A DNA stretch of 64,000 nt from Siphonodentalium dalli (Eukaryota; Mollusca; Scaphopoda; Gadilida; Siphonodentaliidae): contig CP136066.1 in the NCBI GenBank assembly GCA_032622095.1, positions 102,259,319 through 102,323,318 on the forward strand, given 5' to 3'. Each line of letters begins with the position of its first letter. The stretch's first letter is position 1. Position numbers and translations under genes: made by a program. Below the pieces are notes generated by a model. It made no database searches. It saw only the letters and a list, made by a program, of their open reading frames with translations, and was not told the origin of the DNA. Below, piece after piece: positions 12,537-23,462 of the stretch.

Positions 12537-12686
12537 CAGTTGAATGCATTGAAATCAGCGTTGGTGGATCCGAGAGTGCATACCCACCATCGTTGTCAGA
12601 GCTAGACGACTTATGGTTGAGAAATGCGCCACCGGGGGAGGGGGCACCAATTGATATTTTATTGCTAGAGGATTGTGAACTATTCC
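12537..12686 (-). CDS. Probable Ser-rich internal exon of the membrane-protein gene
   Basis: Minus-strand acceptor GGCTCTATCAG (after a C-rich tract) opens a frame that begins with two bases completing a codon and reads NSSQSSSNKISIGAPSPGG, then a Ser/Asp-rich stretch, ending ISMHST before a GTAAAG donor. Phase 1 in and phase 1 out. The entry phase matches the donor of exon 13057-13219, whose last base C joins GG to give Arg. The sequence is low-complexity and the opposite strand is open too, so coding status is uncertain. It would be a Ser-rich linker between the folded domain and the Cys-rich terminal exon. Confidence 0.4.
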
Positions 12687-13056
12687 CTGATAGAGCCACC
12701 GGGGGGGGGGGGGGCCGATTGATATTCTACATTCATCCAGCGGGGATTGTGTTTTGGCACTAACTTACTAGTATTAGTTTTATTCCCTGAAATAAGTCCA
12801 CAATATGTCTTTAAATTTCCGACTTTGGAGACAAACATGTTACCATGGTTACCGAACAGACGGTTATGCAGAAAAGTAATTTCCCATAGGCCACCAACGG
12901 GTGTCGTGTATGTTGATAATCAGGTGGAACCGAGTTATCCAGCTTGCTATGCTCTGTCCACTCCAGGCAAAATTGCACCCCAGCTGTGTGATGCAGTTTT
13001 CTATATTACACTGAGTGGAAGTATACTTAATTTATTACTAGATAATTTCTACTTAC

Positions 13057-13219
13057 GTGAATTATTATTTGTAATATTAATGAGAGGTAGAGATGAGCAT
13101 GCTGATGACGTCAGCATGATTTTTATTTGGTCGGGAATCACCATCTCCTCTTCAACAAAGCTCAAACTGAACGTGATTTCGCCGCCATTGTGTGCAACCT
13201 TCCGATCGCCTATCTGGTC
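13057..13219 (-). CDS. Internal exon 4 of the membrane-protein gene
   Basis: Acceptor ATATCACCACAG, then an open frame of 54 residues starting DQIGDRKVAHNGGEITFSL, with an NIT glycosylation motif near the end, and a strong donor GTAAGT at 13056. Phase 0 in, phase 1 out. The entry phase fits exon 3 (18960-19073). Alternating hydrophobic residues (EITFSLSFV, IKIMLT) suggest beta strands. One cysteine. The stop codon follows just past the donor, as expected for an exon edge. Domain not recognised. Confidence 0.65.
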
Positions 13220-13359
13220 CTGTGGTGATATATAGGTGAAGATCAGAATTGTGGCGACTTGGTGTCTCATCCGGTCCAAATTAAAGGGATGGATGGCCTT
13301 CCCCGTTCGTATGCTGTTAAAATAGTAGCACACATTAAAACCGCCATAAACAGAAAGAA

Positions 13360-13640
13360 TATTGAAATATAGACAGTCCTTGTTCTTATACCAATCATAA
13401 TTTCACATAAATAGCATGCGCATTGTTATGTAAACAAAAGCCAAAAATGTTACTGAACCTGGCTTGTCTTTACATAACGCAGCGTACGAACTTGGCAATA
13501 ACATACAATTTACGCGATATGTGTGATTGGTATAAGAACAAAATGTGGCTATATCTTAATATTCTTTATGTCTATGACTGTTCAACGGATGCACCTATTT
13601 TAACAGCATAACCACCGCGAAGGCCATCCGTGCCTTTAAC
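13360..13640. repeat. Dispersed repeat, partner of 24030-24310
   Basis: Shares an ordered series of motifs with 24030-24310: CGTACGAACTTGGCAATA, TGATTGGTATAAGAACAAA, ATATTCTTTATGTCTATG and GAAGGCCATCCGT. This copy lacks the small hAT-like palindrome found in the other. Confidence 0.65.
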
Positions 13641-13767
13641 TACAGACACATATATAAATAGTGGCCTGAATTAATACTTGCCATATAGACAGTAGCATTA
13701 GTCCAGCAGCCGAATCGGTAGTTTTTGCTAATGCCTGTTTTCGCGGATAATTTTTTGTTTTGTATTC

Positions 13768-13897
13768 ATGGTCTGGGGTATCTATCTGAAGAATCCACCG
13801 GCAGCCTTTGGGGAATTTGAGAAATTCGGATTAAATTTAAAAACAAAAGATGTCGTTGCCGCAAGGAGACGGGTTCTATTGGGACAGACCCGGAAAG
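13768..13897 (+). CDS. Doubtful plus-strand first exon
   Basis: ATG at 13768 opens 43 codons starting MVWGIYLKNPPAAFGEF and ending RVLLGQTRK before a donor-like GGTATATC at 13897; read through, the frame stops at 49 residues. A TATATAAATA box lies about 115 bp upstream (near 13652). The composition looks more protein-like than the surrounding DNA, but no downstream partner exon was found, and it sits inside an intron of the minus-strand gene. No family recognised. Confidence 0.2.
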
Positions 13898-14826
13898 GTA
13901 TATCTGTAGCGCAATAATATATGTTTTTAGTATCTCATTGTGTTATTTCGTCCGAACTGTGATGATTGTCTCAAAGAAGGTCGTCAAGATGATGGATTGA
14001 AATCGCGAAAATCTTAATTTTGACATAATTTCGGGGAAAAAAATCCTCAGTAGCGGAAATTGGTATTTGTCAAACTGGTGGTTCAGTATATGGCCATCGA
14101 ATTATTGGAACTAGATTAAATGCGTAAATAGGACGAAGAACATAATGGTGAACGATAATTTTAGAGTGAGTTTGATATCATGGCAAGTATTGTGAATACA
14201 ACAGCGGACAGAAAGATATATTTTAAACTATTGGTTCATTCGGTCATAATTAATCCATCCAATCGGCGTGTCTAAAATGCTGAATCATCTGTTGATAGCA
14301 GTTTATGCTGATCAGCAGATTTCCCAACCTCACTTTAACTCATTTATAACGAAGAGAGTATGTTGTAAGTTGTATAAATGAAAGGTAATCTATGGGTTAT
14401 ATCCCAGTACAGGGAGGGGACACTATTTTATTAGCCACCATGCGCCCATTAATCATGTTCAAAATCATGTTAATCAGCTATAATTCTGAAGATTCTCCCG
14501 AACAGTTTAATTCAATTATAACGAAGATGGTATATAGGTTAGATGTTGGGTAATTGACTTGTAATATGTGGGGTATACCTAAATACAGCGAGGGAAGACC
14601 GTTTTGACCGACCTCCATCCCGGTTCAGCCAGGGGGGGGGGGGGGAATTCCGGCACGTATGCCGGGGTGGGTGGGTGGTCAAAGCAACTAAAATAATAAT
14701 TTCCTGCTTGTTTTTGTTAGTGTTTTGGCAATGAGTTGGGCTTCAAAACCACTTTGAATGAGAGAAATAATGTAATTCTAACTGGTAAACTGACTGCAGG
14801 CAGTTATCGTGTTGTATTTTGTTGCA
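13898..14826. other. No gene seen; G-run near 14630
   Basis: Intron-like DNA. A 14-base G run at about 14631-14644 and nearby GGGTGGGTGG resemble the G/C-run ends of the repeat at 14827-15075. Confidence 0.4.
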
Positions 14827-15075
14827 AATTTTGAAATCCAAGATGGCCGCTGGCAGCCATGTTTTTTTTGGCCGAATGACCTCAAAATGACTCATTCCTA
14901 TTTACATGTCCATGTTAACATCCATGATAAATAGTATGCACAGAAATTCATATACATTCCCCCGCAAATCTCTGTTTTAGTGTTAAAAGGGGGGTGGGTA
15001 CAAAAAATTATCGAAAGGGAAAAAATGCCATACGTGCCTGAAAAAAATGTCCGACCCCCCCCCCCCCCCCCGGTT
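14827..15075 (+). repeat. Dispersed repeat ending in a long C run; inverted partner at 62745-63060
   Basis: Shares AAATCCAAGATGGCCGCTGG, GACTCATTCCTATTTACATG-like and CAGAGATTTG / CACTAAAACAG motifs with 62745-63060 in the opposite orientation. A run of about 16 C bases lies at 15055-15070. Confidence 0.7.
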
Positions 15076-15509
15076 CAGTGGTTAAAAATAATATTCAGTA
15101 GTTCATCGCCTACAGTTCAACAGATTCTCCCGAACAGCATGTCCATTCAGAAGTTCAAATTCCAGTTCAACACTTCATCGAATGCAGTTCAGAAGATTCT
15201 CCCGAACACGGTTTATCTCAATTATAACGAAAATCGTCGGTGTAGGCCGTGCAGATTACATATGTCGAAAAGAAAATTACTTGTACTCGACGAGGCGCAC
15301 AGAAATACTGTCATCATAAACGTGTGCTCGTACTATGCTTTCCTGCTTCATATCCAGTCGAAGCCATATAATTATGTATATAGGAGATATAGCACAGTAG
15401 CATGTTATATTTATTGCCTCCGAAACATGCCGAGCCCGGCCGAGCTGGCCCTTAGAACATGCTTGGGACCATACAACACACCCGGTGCTTAATTTTAGAA
15501 GCAAATTTG

Positions 15510-15580
15510 ATTTTTGATTGGGTGGGCAAGGCGCGCTCGCCGTCATAGGCCGGGGTTCGAATCCCACCAAAAAAAAAAAA
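15510..15580 (+). other. tRNA-related fragment with B box and A tail (possible SINE piece)
   Basis: GGTTCGAATCC at 15554-15564 is a perfect pol III B box. The preceding GGCGCGCTCGCCGTC resembles a tRNA anticodon-arm region, TGGGTGG upstream can pair with CCCACCA, and a 12-base A run follows. No A box is evident, so this is a degraded tRNA or a tRNA-derived SINE fragment rather than a working gene. Confidence 0.4.
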
Positions 15581-15910
15581 TGTGCACTGTCTCAAAAATC
15601 AAATTTGCATATAATTATGGCAAGGATGATATTTTGATTTCACTCAAATTCTTCGAGGCTGCAGCCACCTTGTCAGTTGGTGGGTTCTTCAGATCGGTGC
15701 TCTATACCACCGGAATTCACTGAGAGAGAAAACTGTATAAAACAAGAATTTGTGACTTGGCGGCCGGACTTATAATACACCAATCAGAACTCACTATTAG
15801 TAGCCCATGGATAAAAGTGTACAATCGGAACGATTAACCTAACGCGATGTGACGTAATTTGGAGAAATTAGCCTACATGTCTCCAGGAAATGACATTTCG
15901 ACGAGACTGA
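15581..15910. other. No gene seen
   Basis: Short spacer between the tRNA-like fragment and the next element; nothing exon-like. Confidence 0.35.
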
Positions 15911-17765
15911 TAGGCCGGATTCGTCATCTCAGGTTTAAACCTGGTTTACGTAAACCTCTATGTTTAAACATCCGTGAGTCAGCAAAATCCATGGTTTATA
16001 TTAAACCCGAGACTGTAGGTCTAAGTGACGCATTCGTCATCTCTGGTTTAAACCTGGTCAAGCCAGATAGGTGGTTTAGCAGTAGTGTCTCTGTATCGTC
16101 GGGATAATTAAACGTACTTTCCTAATGCGGACCGCCTCGTTTTATTGATTGCGAAAATCAATAATTACGACAGCGGTCATATTTTGATTGGAAATTTATA
16201 AGCGAGAAGCAGTCACACATATAAAGCGTATGGGGATAAGTTTTTGTCAATTTCAATATTGTTTTTGCGTTTTATAAGCTTAAACCGGCAACTAAACCAT
16301 CTAATTCGGCGGTCCAGCTAAACCAGCTTTATGGAGGCTAAACTTGAGATGACGAATCCGTCTTTTCTTCATCTCGGTTTAGAATTGTCAAGCAATCAGT
16401 CAAATGGTGGAGCTGTAAATAATCTCGAGTGAGGGCGTGTCTAAGTGGCGACTGCCGACTGGTGTGATCATGTCACAGTTGATTCATTCGCACGCAAGCT
16501 TTGCTCAGATATGGACAATTTCCTAAATATATGATTTTTACAACTATCTTGTGTTTTTTTTTTTGGCTTGTGGCAATCACAAATACTGGTGTTTTCTAAG
16601 AATTCATTTGAAGGGTTCAACGTTTTAATTTTGACACCGAAACGATGCTACTGCATGACCAGATATGCTATACACATAGTTTGCAATCCTAAACTTATAT
16701 TGCAATATGATTCAAATTTGATAACTTATTTTGATGTAGATGATGCCACAAAGCTCTACTCTGGCTACGCCCATAAATTCCCATAATATTCTACCAGTTA
16801 AAAACCTGGGAACCTTTTTTGATTTTCTGCATGACGGGAAATTTATGACATTGAAAAAAAATCAACGCATGTAATATATTTCTGAATTAAAAGCTGTCCC
16901 TCTGCGTGGTTGCCCACTTCCAGCAGTTCAGATGCCGCTTATGGTGTGCACTCATAAGCAAATTGCCTTTACTTGACTGGCCTCTTGGTCCAGGATTGAC
17001 TCGATTATGGAGACTTTATTCAGCACCAGAGGGGCTTTGCGCACATTTTGATCATTTGAACATTTTAATTTAAAAATCAATTTAATTAAATTTAAAACAA
17101 ACAAATCTTAATTTCGATTTAAAATTTTGTTTCTTTTTATATTCAACTCCTTACACAATTTAACACATTTTTTTCATTTTTTTTAAATGATATTTTTCTT
17201 ATTTTTAAATCAAAATTGTTAAAGCCTAATGCCGATATACCACACGAATCACCACACCTAATTTAATTGAAATCTGTCCAGGGGTATTGGAGAACAGTTG
17301 CGAACAGACAAACGGACATACAGATAGACAGCTCCTATACCCTTTAATATATACAAATATACATGTAATACACAAAATTTTGTCTTTGCGGGTGAAGCAT
17401 CTTGCAGAAATCTATCACAAATAAAGTGATGAACAGAGCGTCAAACTCGTGCTGAGAGACATGCCCTTTGTTAAATTGATTTAAACACAGAATGAGATCG
17501 GATTAATAGTCAATGAGCGATACTTGTTTCTCAATGAAAAAATCCATTGAGCGTGCACGCGGTCACGATAATTTATGACTTGTCAATAACCATTATATCG
17601 GCCTATCTTTTGGTCCGACTGGTAAGAGGGTAGTTTGATTGCATAATTATATCACCGAATCGAGTTGTCAATTAGCTGGCAACTGAACGACAAAAACGCC
17701 CCCTTAGACCCGGTTTGGCTGGACCGCCAATGTAGGTTTAAACCGGAGATGACGAATCCGGCCTA
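15911..17765. mobile_element. 1.85-kb non-autonomous element with inverted ends TAGGCCGGATTCGTCATCTC
   Basis: Left end TAGGCCGGATTCGTCATCTC with GGTTTAAACC following; the right end is its complement (GATGACGAATCCGGCCTA at 17748-17765, with GGTTTAAACC before it). The terminal motif occurs again inside at about 16035-16070 and, inverted, at about 16345-16370, so sub-terminal repeats are present. The target duplication is unclear: flanks GACTGA and GACTCA are similar, or just TA. No transposase seen. Confidence 0.65.
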
Positions 17766-18099
17766 GACTCAGTGTGGTATGCATGACTCTGAGTGTATGT
17801 TTACACAGACTGTGTCTCACCCTAACGGCGGTCAAAATATACAAGCGGGAAATATCATGCCATACACAACTTAAATTTCAGACCACAAATAAGTGGGAAT
17901 TGTTCTGTTTGTATTTTTCTTACACCAAAGGCTGCCTAATATCTCAGAATAGCTGTCGAATTTTTACTGGCATGACGATCAGTTCGAAAATATTCAACTA
18001 TAGGGGATGTCTAGTTGGACATTTCAAACAGTTGGAAAGTTTGAGGAACAAGCTGGAAAATTCCAACGTGAAGTAGCGTATTTTGTTCCCAAATATATA

Positions 18100-18310
18100 C
18101 ATCATATGGCTTGAGTCTATATATTATCTCCACCACTGGGCTGTTGGATGGCAATCTCGCCGAATAATTAGTTGCGTATTCCCTGAATAAACTAAAGATT
18201 AGGAAGAAATATATCCCTATTATTGGTTTAAATTAACTATATATACAATGTTGTTTTTCTCCAAATTAATTAAGATAAATAAATTCTTAAACTGGATCCA
18301 GGATATCAAG
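18100..18310. repeat. Dispersed repeat, partner of 22290-22440
   Basis: Shares TATATTATCTCC, ATTGGTTTAAATTAACT and ACAATGTTGTTT in the same order with 22290-22440. Confidence 0.6.
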
Positions 18311-18397
18311 GGGTAGGGTATCCTCATTATGATGTGGCGAAAAATTGACCCACGCCTATGAGTTTTGTGCATAATGTTCCCAAATTTACATTTTCTG

Positions 18398-18650
18398 TAC
18401 TAAATCGTTTCTCCCATTCAGTTATACAGGTATACGTGGGAGTGGTCTAATTATTAATTAAGAGGGGTGATTTGGCAATAAAAGCAGATGACAGACAAAA
18501 AAACTGATATTACAAGAGCAGAATGATTCATATTCATTGGTAGTAAATGTTCAGAAAATAAGTTCAACAACGACCAATTATTGTTTGGTGAACTGATTAT
18601 CTGTAACATTTGCTATGGGAACTACTCGTCAATGAGTATTTAGTATTTGG
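18398..18650. mobile_element. About 230-bp MITE, TACTAAAT-type ends, copy 2
   Basis: TACTAAATCGTTTCTCCCA at the left and AACTACTCGTCAATGAG then TATTTAGTA at the right; same internal order as the copies at 12264 and 59443. Confidence 0.7.
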
Positions 18651-18959
18651 GGGAATCGTATGGGGAATGTGTTGTGTTTAGACCAACAGTAATATATTTT
18701 CTTGTTTTGGTCAAAATTTTTGCTCAAATTGCCATCAGTTTGAAAGCGTGGGTACAGTTGTATATTCAAAGCTGGAAACTCCCCACAATCATGGAAACTG
18801 GTCACGTCTCTGTCGGCTGGGGTATGAAAAAGTAAATTTTTACTGATTTACTTGAGCTTATTGATGTTTCGAGACAGACCTATTCGACGGGCCGTGAGGC
18901 TAGCATATATGTACATTAAATTTGCCTCTAGAAATGAATGATCCGATTGGAAGACATAC

Positions 18960-19073
18960 CTTCAATTGTGCCTCGTTCAGGGCTTCTCCGTCAATTCCGT
19001 TGGTATAACAGAAAAGTATTTGCGACTTCCATTCTGATTCAGTCGTCAGTATAGCAGTAACGATCTCACTGCC
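18960..19073 (-). CDS. Internal exon 3 of the membrane-protein gene
   Basis: Acceptor CTCTCATTCCAG, 38 codons (GSEIVTAILTTESEW ... GIDGEALNEAQLK) and donor GTATGT. Phase 0 at both ends, matching exon 2 upstream and exon 4 downstream. One cysteine (FCYT). Both splice sites are close to consensus, and the mix of residues is typical of a folded domain. Domain not recognised. Confidence 0.75.
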
Positions 19074-19122
19074 CTGGAATGAGAGAGCCGACAGTTATAA
19101 ATTTCGCATTGTCAAAGATATT

Positions 19123-20020
19123 AAAGTCCCTCTTAATTTCGAACCCCCTGATAATTTTATATAAAATATATGCCATATGTGACCCGCCATATCAAATCCA
19201 GTCGTAAGTCGGGATTTTTTTTACCATGTGCCAATGCATTCTCTTATATATGCGAGTCGACCATAGGTCGCCTCGCATATATAAGAGAATGCATTGGCCT
19301 AACAATTTTTTATAAAATTTTTTAAATAAAGGTTTTTTCACAATTTTTAGGACATAAAATAAAAAACATCCATTACACTACAGGGAGCCCCACACATATA
19401 TAGAAGCATATATAAGAGTGTCGTCTGCTCATGTTTGTCTGGGGCTCTGTATGGGTGAAATTATAAAATTGTTAAAGAATACAAGAAAAAATTATTAAAA
19501 TTGTAAAAAATTGTTAGGCCAATGCATTCTCTTATATATAAGAGAATGCATTGGCACAGGGTCAAAACATCCCCACTTACGACTGGATTTGATATGGCGG
19601 GTCACATATTATATATCACTTGAAAGAGGAAACTTATTATCAACTTATTCGGTACCGGCATAATAAACTGTGAACATGTTGTTTTTGTTGAGATACCGAC
19701 TTGTTGTTCTGTGCTCAAGTTTCACTATTTTCAATGGAAGGGGATAACTCTATATCTTAAAATATAGAGTTATTCCCCTTCCATTGAAAATACATTACTA
19801 GTTTGAATTATGTGATTCTGGGAGCCATAACGGGGGAGATCTTTTTATTGTTTCAGCTGTTTTCTATTTCTCTATATGGGCATCTTCTGAGACACAGATG
19901 TTTCAAATGGTGATGAATTAATTATTTTAATCATATTTTATAACATATATTGTTATTAAAACCGTATATCAAGGCACTATAACAAAAATAATCGATTACT
20001 CGAAATTTAATTGGGCCTTT
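19123..20020. mobile_element. MITE with AAAGGCCC ends, copy 2, carrying a nested element
   Basis: Same family as 10639-11138: the same GAACCCCCTGATAATTTTAT-type segment, the same long hairpin (TTCAATGGAAGGGGATAACT and complement, about 19730-19790), and AAATTTAATTGGGCCTTT at the right end. It is longer because the 429-bp element at 19178-19606 sits inside it. Confidence 0.75.
19178..19606. mobile_element. TA-flanked MITE with TGTGACCCGCC ends and two palindromic cores
   Basis: Perfectly inverted ends TGTGACCCGCCATATCAAAT at both sides, with TA at 19176-19177 and 19607-19608. The sister repeat at 10639 has the unoccupied site GCCATATTATATACC, which shows a TA duplication as in Tc1/mariner-type insertion. 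Inside are two palindromic cores identical in type to those in the TTAA elements, around an AT-rich spacer. Confidence 0.85.
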
Positions 20021-20132
20021 AATAGTCAGGTATAGCCACACTTACGTGTAACTTGTTATGTGTACTATGCTCCGGAGATGCACTTTGATGGAAAATTCAC
20101 GTTATTTTACGACGCCAAACATAAGAAGTGCA

Positions 20133-20174
20133 CACACGATGCAACAATATTGCGCAACATTGTTGCATCGTGTG
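20133..20174. repeat. 16-bp-stem perfect hairpin
   Basis: CACACGATGCAACAAT, a 10-base loop, then ATTGTTGCATCGTGTG. More TTGCA-rich sequence follows to about 20270. Confidence 0.75.
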
Positions 20175-20518
20175 CGGTGGCATGTTTCTTGTTGCACTCA
20201 ACAAAATTTTGATGTGCAACATTGTTGCAGCATATCAAATTACTTTGATTTTGTTGCATGTTGCAGTCAATCGACATAACGTCATCCAATCACGTGATTG
20301 TTGGATGCTAATTTCAGCACTGGGTTTTCCCCAAACTTGGTCGAGGCGAACTTTTTAAAAATACACCACGTCTGAGAATACAAAACATCTTTTAAAAGCT
20401 TATGTTACTCAATAGTCTATAATTTGAAGAACGTATAATATACTTAGGTTATACCGAGCGATGTTTGATATATATAAAGGTTCAGGGAATGGGTCCAAAC
20501 CTTTGAATGAAATCTCAC

Positions 20519-20695
20519 CTCGTCATGTTTGAGAAAAGTGTAGACATCGTATCCGTCCGACTGTAGTTTGATGACCTGCACCGGAAGATCAGGGTGTAAT
20601 GCTAAAATCTCGCGCCGGACGTCTTCGCCGCTGCCAATATCAATGGCGAAATAATTATTCAATCGTGTCTCAACTGGCACAGTTGTCGTAGTGGG
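20519..20695 (-). CDS. Exon 2 of the membrane-protein gene: end of the Thr-rich stalk and start of the extracellular domain
   Basis: Acceptor TTCCCATTTCAG, 59 codons in phase 0 and donor GAG/GTGAGA. It starts PTTTTVPVETRLNNYFAI, continuing the Thr-rich sequence that ends exon 1 (VTTTTV at 49247), and ends YDVYTFLKHDE. The PTTTTV/VTTTTV continuity across a phase-0 intron of 28.5 kb is the best evidence that the two belong together. The part after the stalk is mixed alpha/beta in character (EDVRREILALHP, PVQVIKL). No known domain recognised; I considered SEA but see no GSVVV-type cleavage motif. Confidence 0.8.
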
Positions 20696-20771
20696 CTGAA
20701 ATGGGAAAATTGTTGTATGGCAGATCATCGGTCAAATTATTCTTGCAGATGTCCACATTCGGTTTGACTCC

Positions 20772-20987
20772 AATACGCCTTGTCACTGAGGCGCGGCCGT
20801 ATACTGGATCCATCCAGCCCCGTTCCGTCCTTTAGTGATACAGGTCAAAATTCTTGAGTATAGCATTCCATATATGGAATTCATGAATATTAAAAATCTC
20901 CATATATGGAATGCTACTCCAGAACTTTGACCCGTAGCACTAAAAACAAGGGCTGGATGGATCAAATATGGCCGCGACAGGCGTATT
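20772..20987. mobile_element. 216-bp foldback MITE
   Basis: Almost the whole element is an inverted repeat: AATACGCCT, GCGGCC, GATCCATCCAGCCC, GGTCAAA and CATTCCATATATGGA at the left, with complements in reverse order at the right and a short centre near 20880-20900. No coding frame. Confidence 0.8.
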
Positions 20988-20999
20988 TCCGCTTATGAA

Positions 21000-21415
21000 T
21001 ATTCAAATTAATACGAAAAAATACTTGCAATTCTCCACAATTTCGTATCATACAGACATCGCGAAATTCCACAAAATCACACAGAAGCAATACGTCGAAA
21101 ACTGTTGCTCTTTATAATATGCCCTTTTGTTTTTTTGACGAAATCATTCTTTGTCAGAGAACACGAAGACGACCATTGGACTTTTTTCCCGGCTGACAAA
21201 CATTAAAACTTTTTGAAACTTCCTCTTTTCAACGTTAATATCTTACCACTGAAACGCAACGAGCTCACGGGTACGATCTAATTAGTTTCTGGTACATATA
21301 GGGCCCTATACATAGAAACTGGTTGTCAAATTGGATGGTACCATCTTCAACAGTGTACCTAAGATGCTATCGCCCCCGTTTTCGTATACGCCGTATTCAT
21401 GGCGGTTTTTTTTTT
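21000..21415. other. Intron DNA, nothing recognised
   Basis: AT-rich, with no repeat match inside the window and no exon-like frame. Confidence 0.35.
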
Positions 21416-22157
21416 AGCCGAACGCCGGATTCGATCCGCCTGTATCGTACGCCGAATTCCGTCTGTTTCGTACGCCGGATTCCACATGTATCGTACGCCG
21501 GATTCCGTCTGTATCGTACGCCGGATTCCGCCTGTATCGTACGCCGGATTCCGTCTGTATCGTACGCCGGATTCTAACTCTATCGAAAACCGGATTCCGC
21601 ATGTATCGTATGCCGGATTCCGCCTGTTTCTTACGCCGGATTCCGTCTGTATCGTACGCCGGATTCCACATGTATCCTACGCCGGATTCTAGCTGTATCG
21701 TACGCCGGATTCCGCCTGTTTTGTGCGCCGGATTCTAACTGTATCGCGTGCCGGATTCCGCGTGTATCGTACGCCGGATTATAACTGTAACATACGCCGG
21801 ATTCCGTCTGCATCATACGCCGGATTCCGCCTGTATCGTACCCGGATTTCACCTGTATCGTACGCCGGATACCGCCTGTATCGTACACCGGATTCTAACT
21901 CTATCGTACACCGGATTCCACCTGTATCGTACGCCGGATTCTAACTGTATCGTACGCCGGATACCGCCTGTATCGTACGCCGGATTCTAACTGTATCGTA
22001 CACTGGTTACCGCCTGTATCGTACACCGGGTTCTAACTGTATCGTACACCGGATTCTAACTGTATCGTACGCCGGATTCCACCTGTATCGTACACCGGAT
22101 TCTAACTGTATCGTACACCGGATTATAACTGTATCGTACGCCGGATTCTAACTGCAT
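21416..22157. repeat. 23-bp minisatellite, about 32 units
   Basis: Units of CGTACGCCGGATTC plus a nine-base variable part (CGCCTGTAT, TAACTGTAT, CGTCTGTAT, CACATGTAT). The unit length is not a multiple of three and lacks stops, so long frames open in several phases on both strands (reading RTPDS, VRRIP, VSYAGF). These are by-products of the repeat, not a gene. Confidence 0.9.
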
Positions 22158-22289
22158 TAGTCTTTATTTCATGTTTGCCACAATATTGCCCTTTCCAAAT
22201 CGAGTAAATACATAGGTATTAATTGATAAGCTCATTGTAAAGATTGAAGTAACTTAATTCGTTCCCATATACGTCATATACGATAACTA

Positions 22290-22440
22290 CACGCATTTTC
22301 GACCTATATTATCTCCGCCATGCACCAGGTTTTTGGATGACTAATGTCCTCCGAGAATTGCACTAACATATCCCCTGTTATTGGTTTAAATTAACTGCGC
22401 ACAATGTTGTTTATTCTTTAACCTGATCCTAGATTCTATA
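22290..22440. repeat. Dispersed repeat, partner of 18100-18310
   Basis: TATATTATCTCC, ATTGGTTTAAATTAACT and ACAATGTTGTTT in the same order as at 18100-18310. Confidence 0.55.
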
Positions 22441-22797
22441 TCTGTTTAAAGCGAGATTCCGGATTTGTGATCGCCTCCGTCTGGACAAACTAAACATGCC
22501 TATATATATATGAGCGTATATGAGCGAGGTCAAGGTCAAGGACACGGTCGCACGTGAAATTAGACCCGCCCATATTGTTCCCGGGATCAAAGTAGGCCTA
22601 CATACCAATTTGAGTCGGATCGGTTTGAGGTCCAAAAGCATGCCCATATGAGCGAGGTCAAGGTCAATGACACGATCGGGATGAAAGTACATACCAAATT
22701 TGAGTCGGATCGGTCGAGCAGTTTTCGAGTCTATAGCACACATACAGACATACACACACACATACACACAGGCAGAAGTTCCAAAATATATAATAGA
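22440..22797 (-). mobile_element. Helitron-like element, minus strand, 3' end lost
   Basis: Read on the minus strand it starts TCTATTATATATTTTGG at 22797, then a TGTG-rich stretch and GACCTTGACCTCG motifs. A proper CTAG end with hairpin is not found at the far side. Its 5' end directly touches the 3' end of the next copy. Confidence 0.65.
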
Positions 22798-23185
22798 CTA
22801 GCCGATGAGCCCGACGTTGTCCGAGCTGTTCAAAAACCAAATTTCAAGTCGATAGCTCTACCCGTTTCCGAGATCTGGTCTGCGCATGCGCGAAGCTGGC
22901 GTCGCACGGGCTCGGCGACCCGATAAAATTCGTATCCGGGGCAAGATACATTCACATACCAAATTTCAAGTCGATAGCTCCACCCGTTTCCGAGATCTCG
23001 TCTGCGCATGCGCGAAGCGGGCGTCGCACGGGCTCGCCAATACGACAACGTCGACCGCCTGGTCAAACTACACACACGTACCAAGTTTCGTCCCGATCGG
23101 TCGAGAATCGTAGATTTGTATAAATGACAGACAAACATACAGACAAACAAACAAACAGACAGAGGTCTTCAAAATATATATGAGA
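22798..23185 (-). mobile_element. Helitron-like element, minus strand (388 bp)
   Basis: Minus strand: starts TCTCATATATATTTTGAAG after an A, ends in CTAG with a GC stem (GCCCGACGTTG region) just before it. The interior holds two copies of a module with GAGATCTCGGAAACGGGTGG and CGCATGCGCAGAC. No protein gene. Confidence 0.8.
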
Positions 23186-23462
23186 TGTGTATTTCCAAGT
23201 TACAAACAGTACGTACAGCATCGTCGACGTTACCATGATTTGTATACGTCGCTTGGCATTATTTGATAATGGTTTTTAATTTTTGACACTGGTTGACCGA
23301 AATATAATTATGCCTAAAGGGCCTATACACATATATTAGGCGTAATTGTCTATTCAGTGTCCAACCTTTCGAAATGTGTGTAATTCATCAACATAGCCAT
23401 CGATTTTGTTTTCCCTGTGGTTAATTAGTTTTAACTCAGGAGTCGTACTATTTTTCGCTCAG

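Noticed and set aside
14980-15492. 170-codon plus-strand frame
   Set aside because: Starts in a dispersed repeat, runs through a C homopolymer and lacks splice or domain evidence.
21323-21990. Overlapping Arg/Tyr-rich repeat frames
   Set aside because: By-product of a stop-free 23-bp minisatellite, open in several phases.
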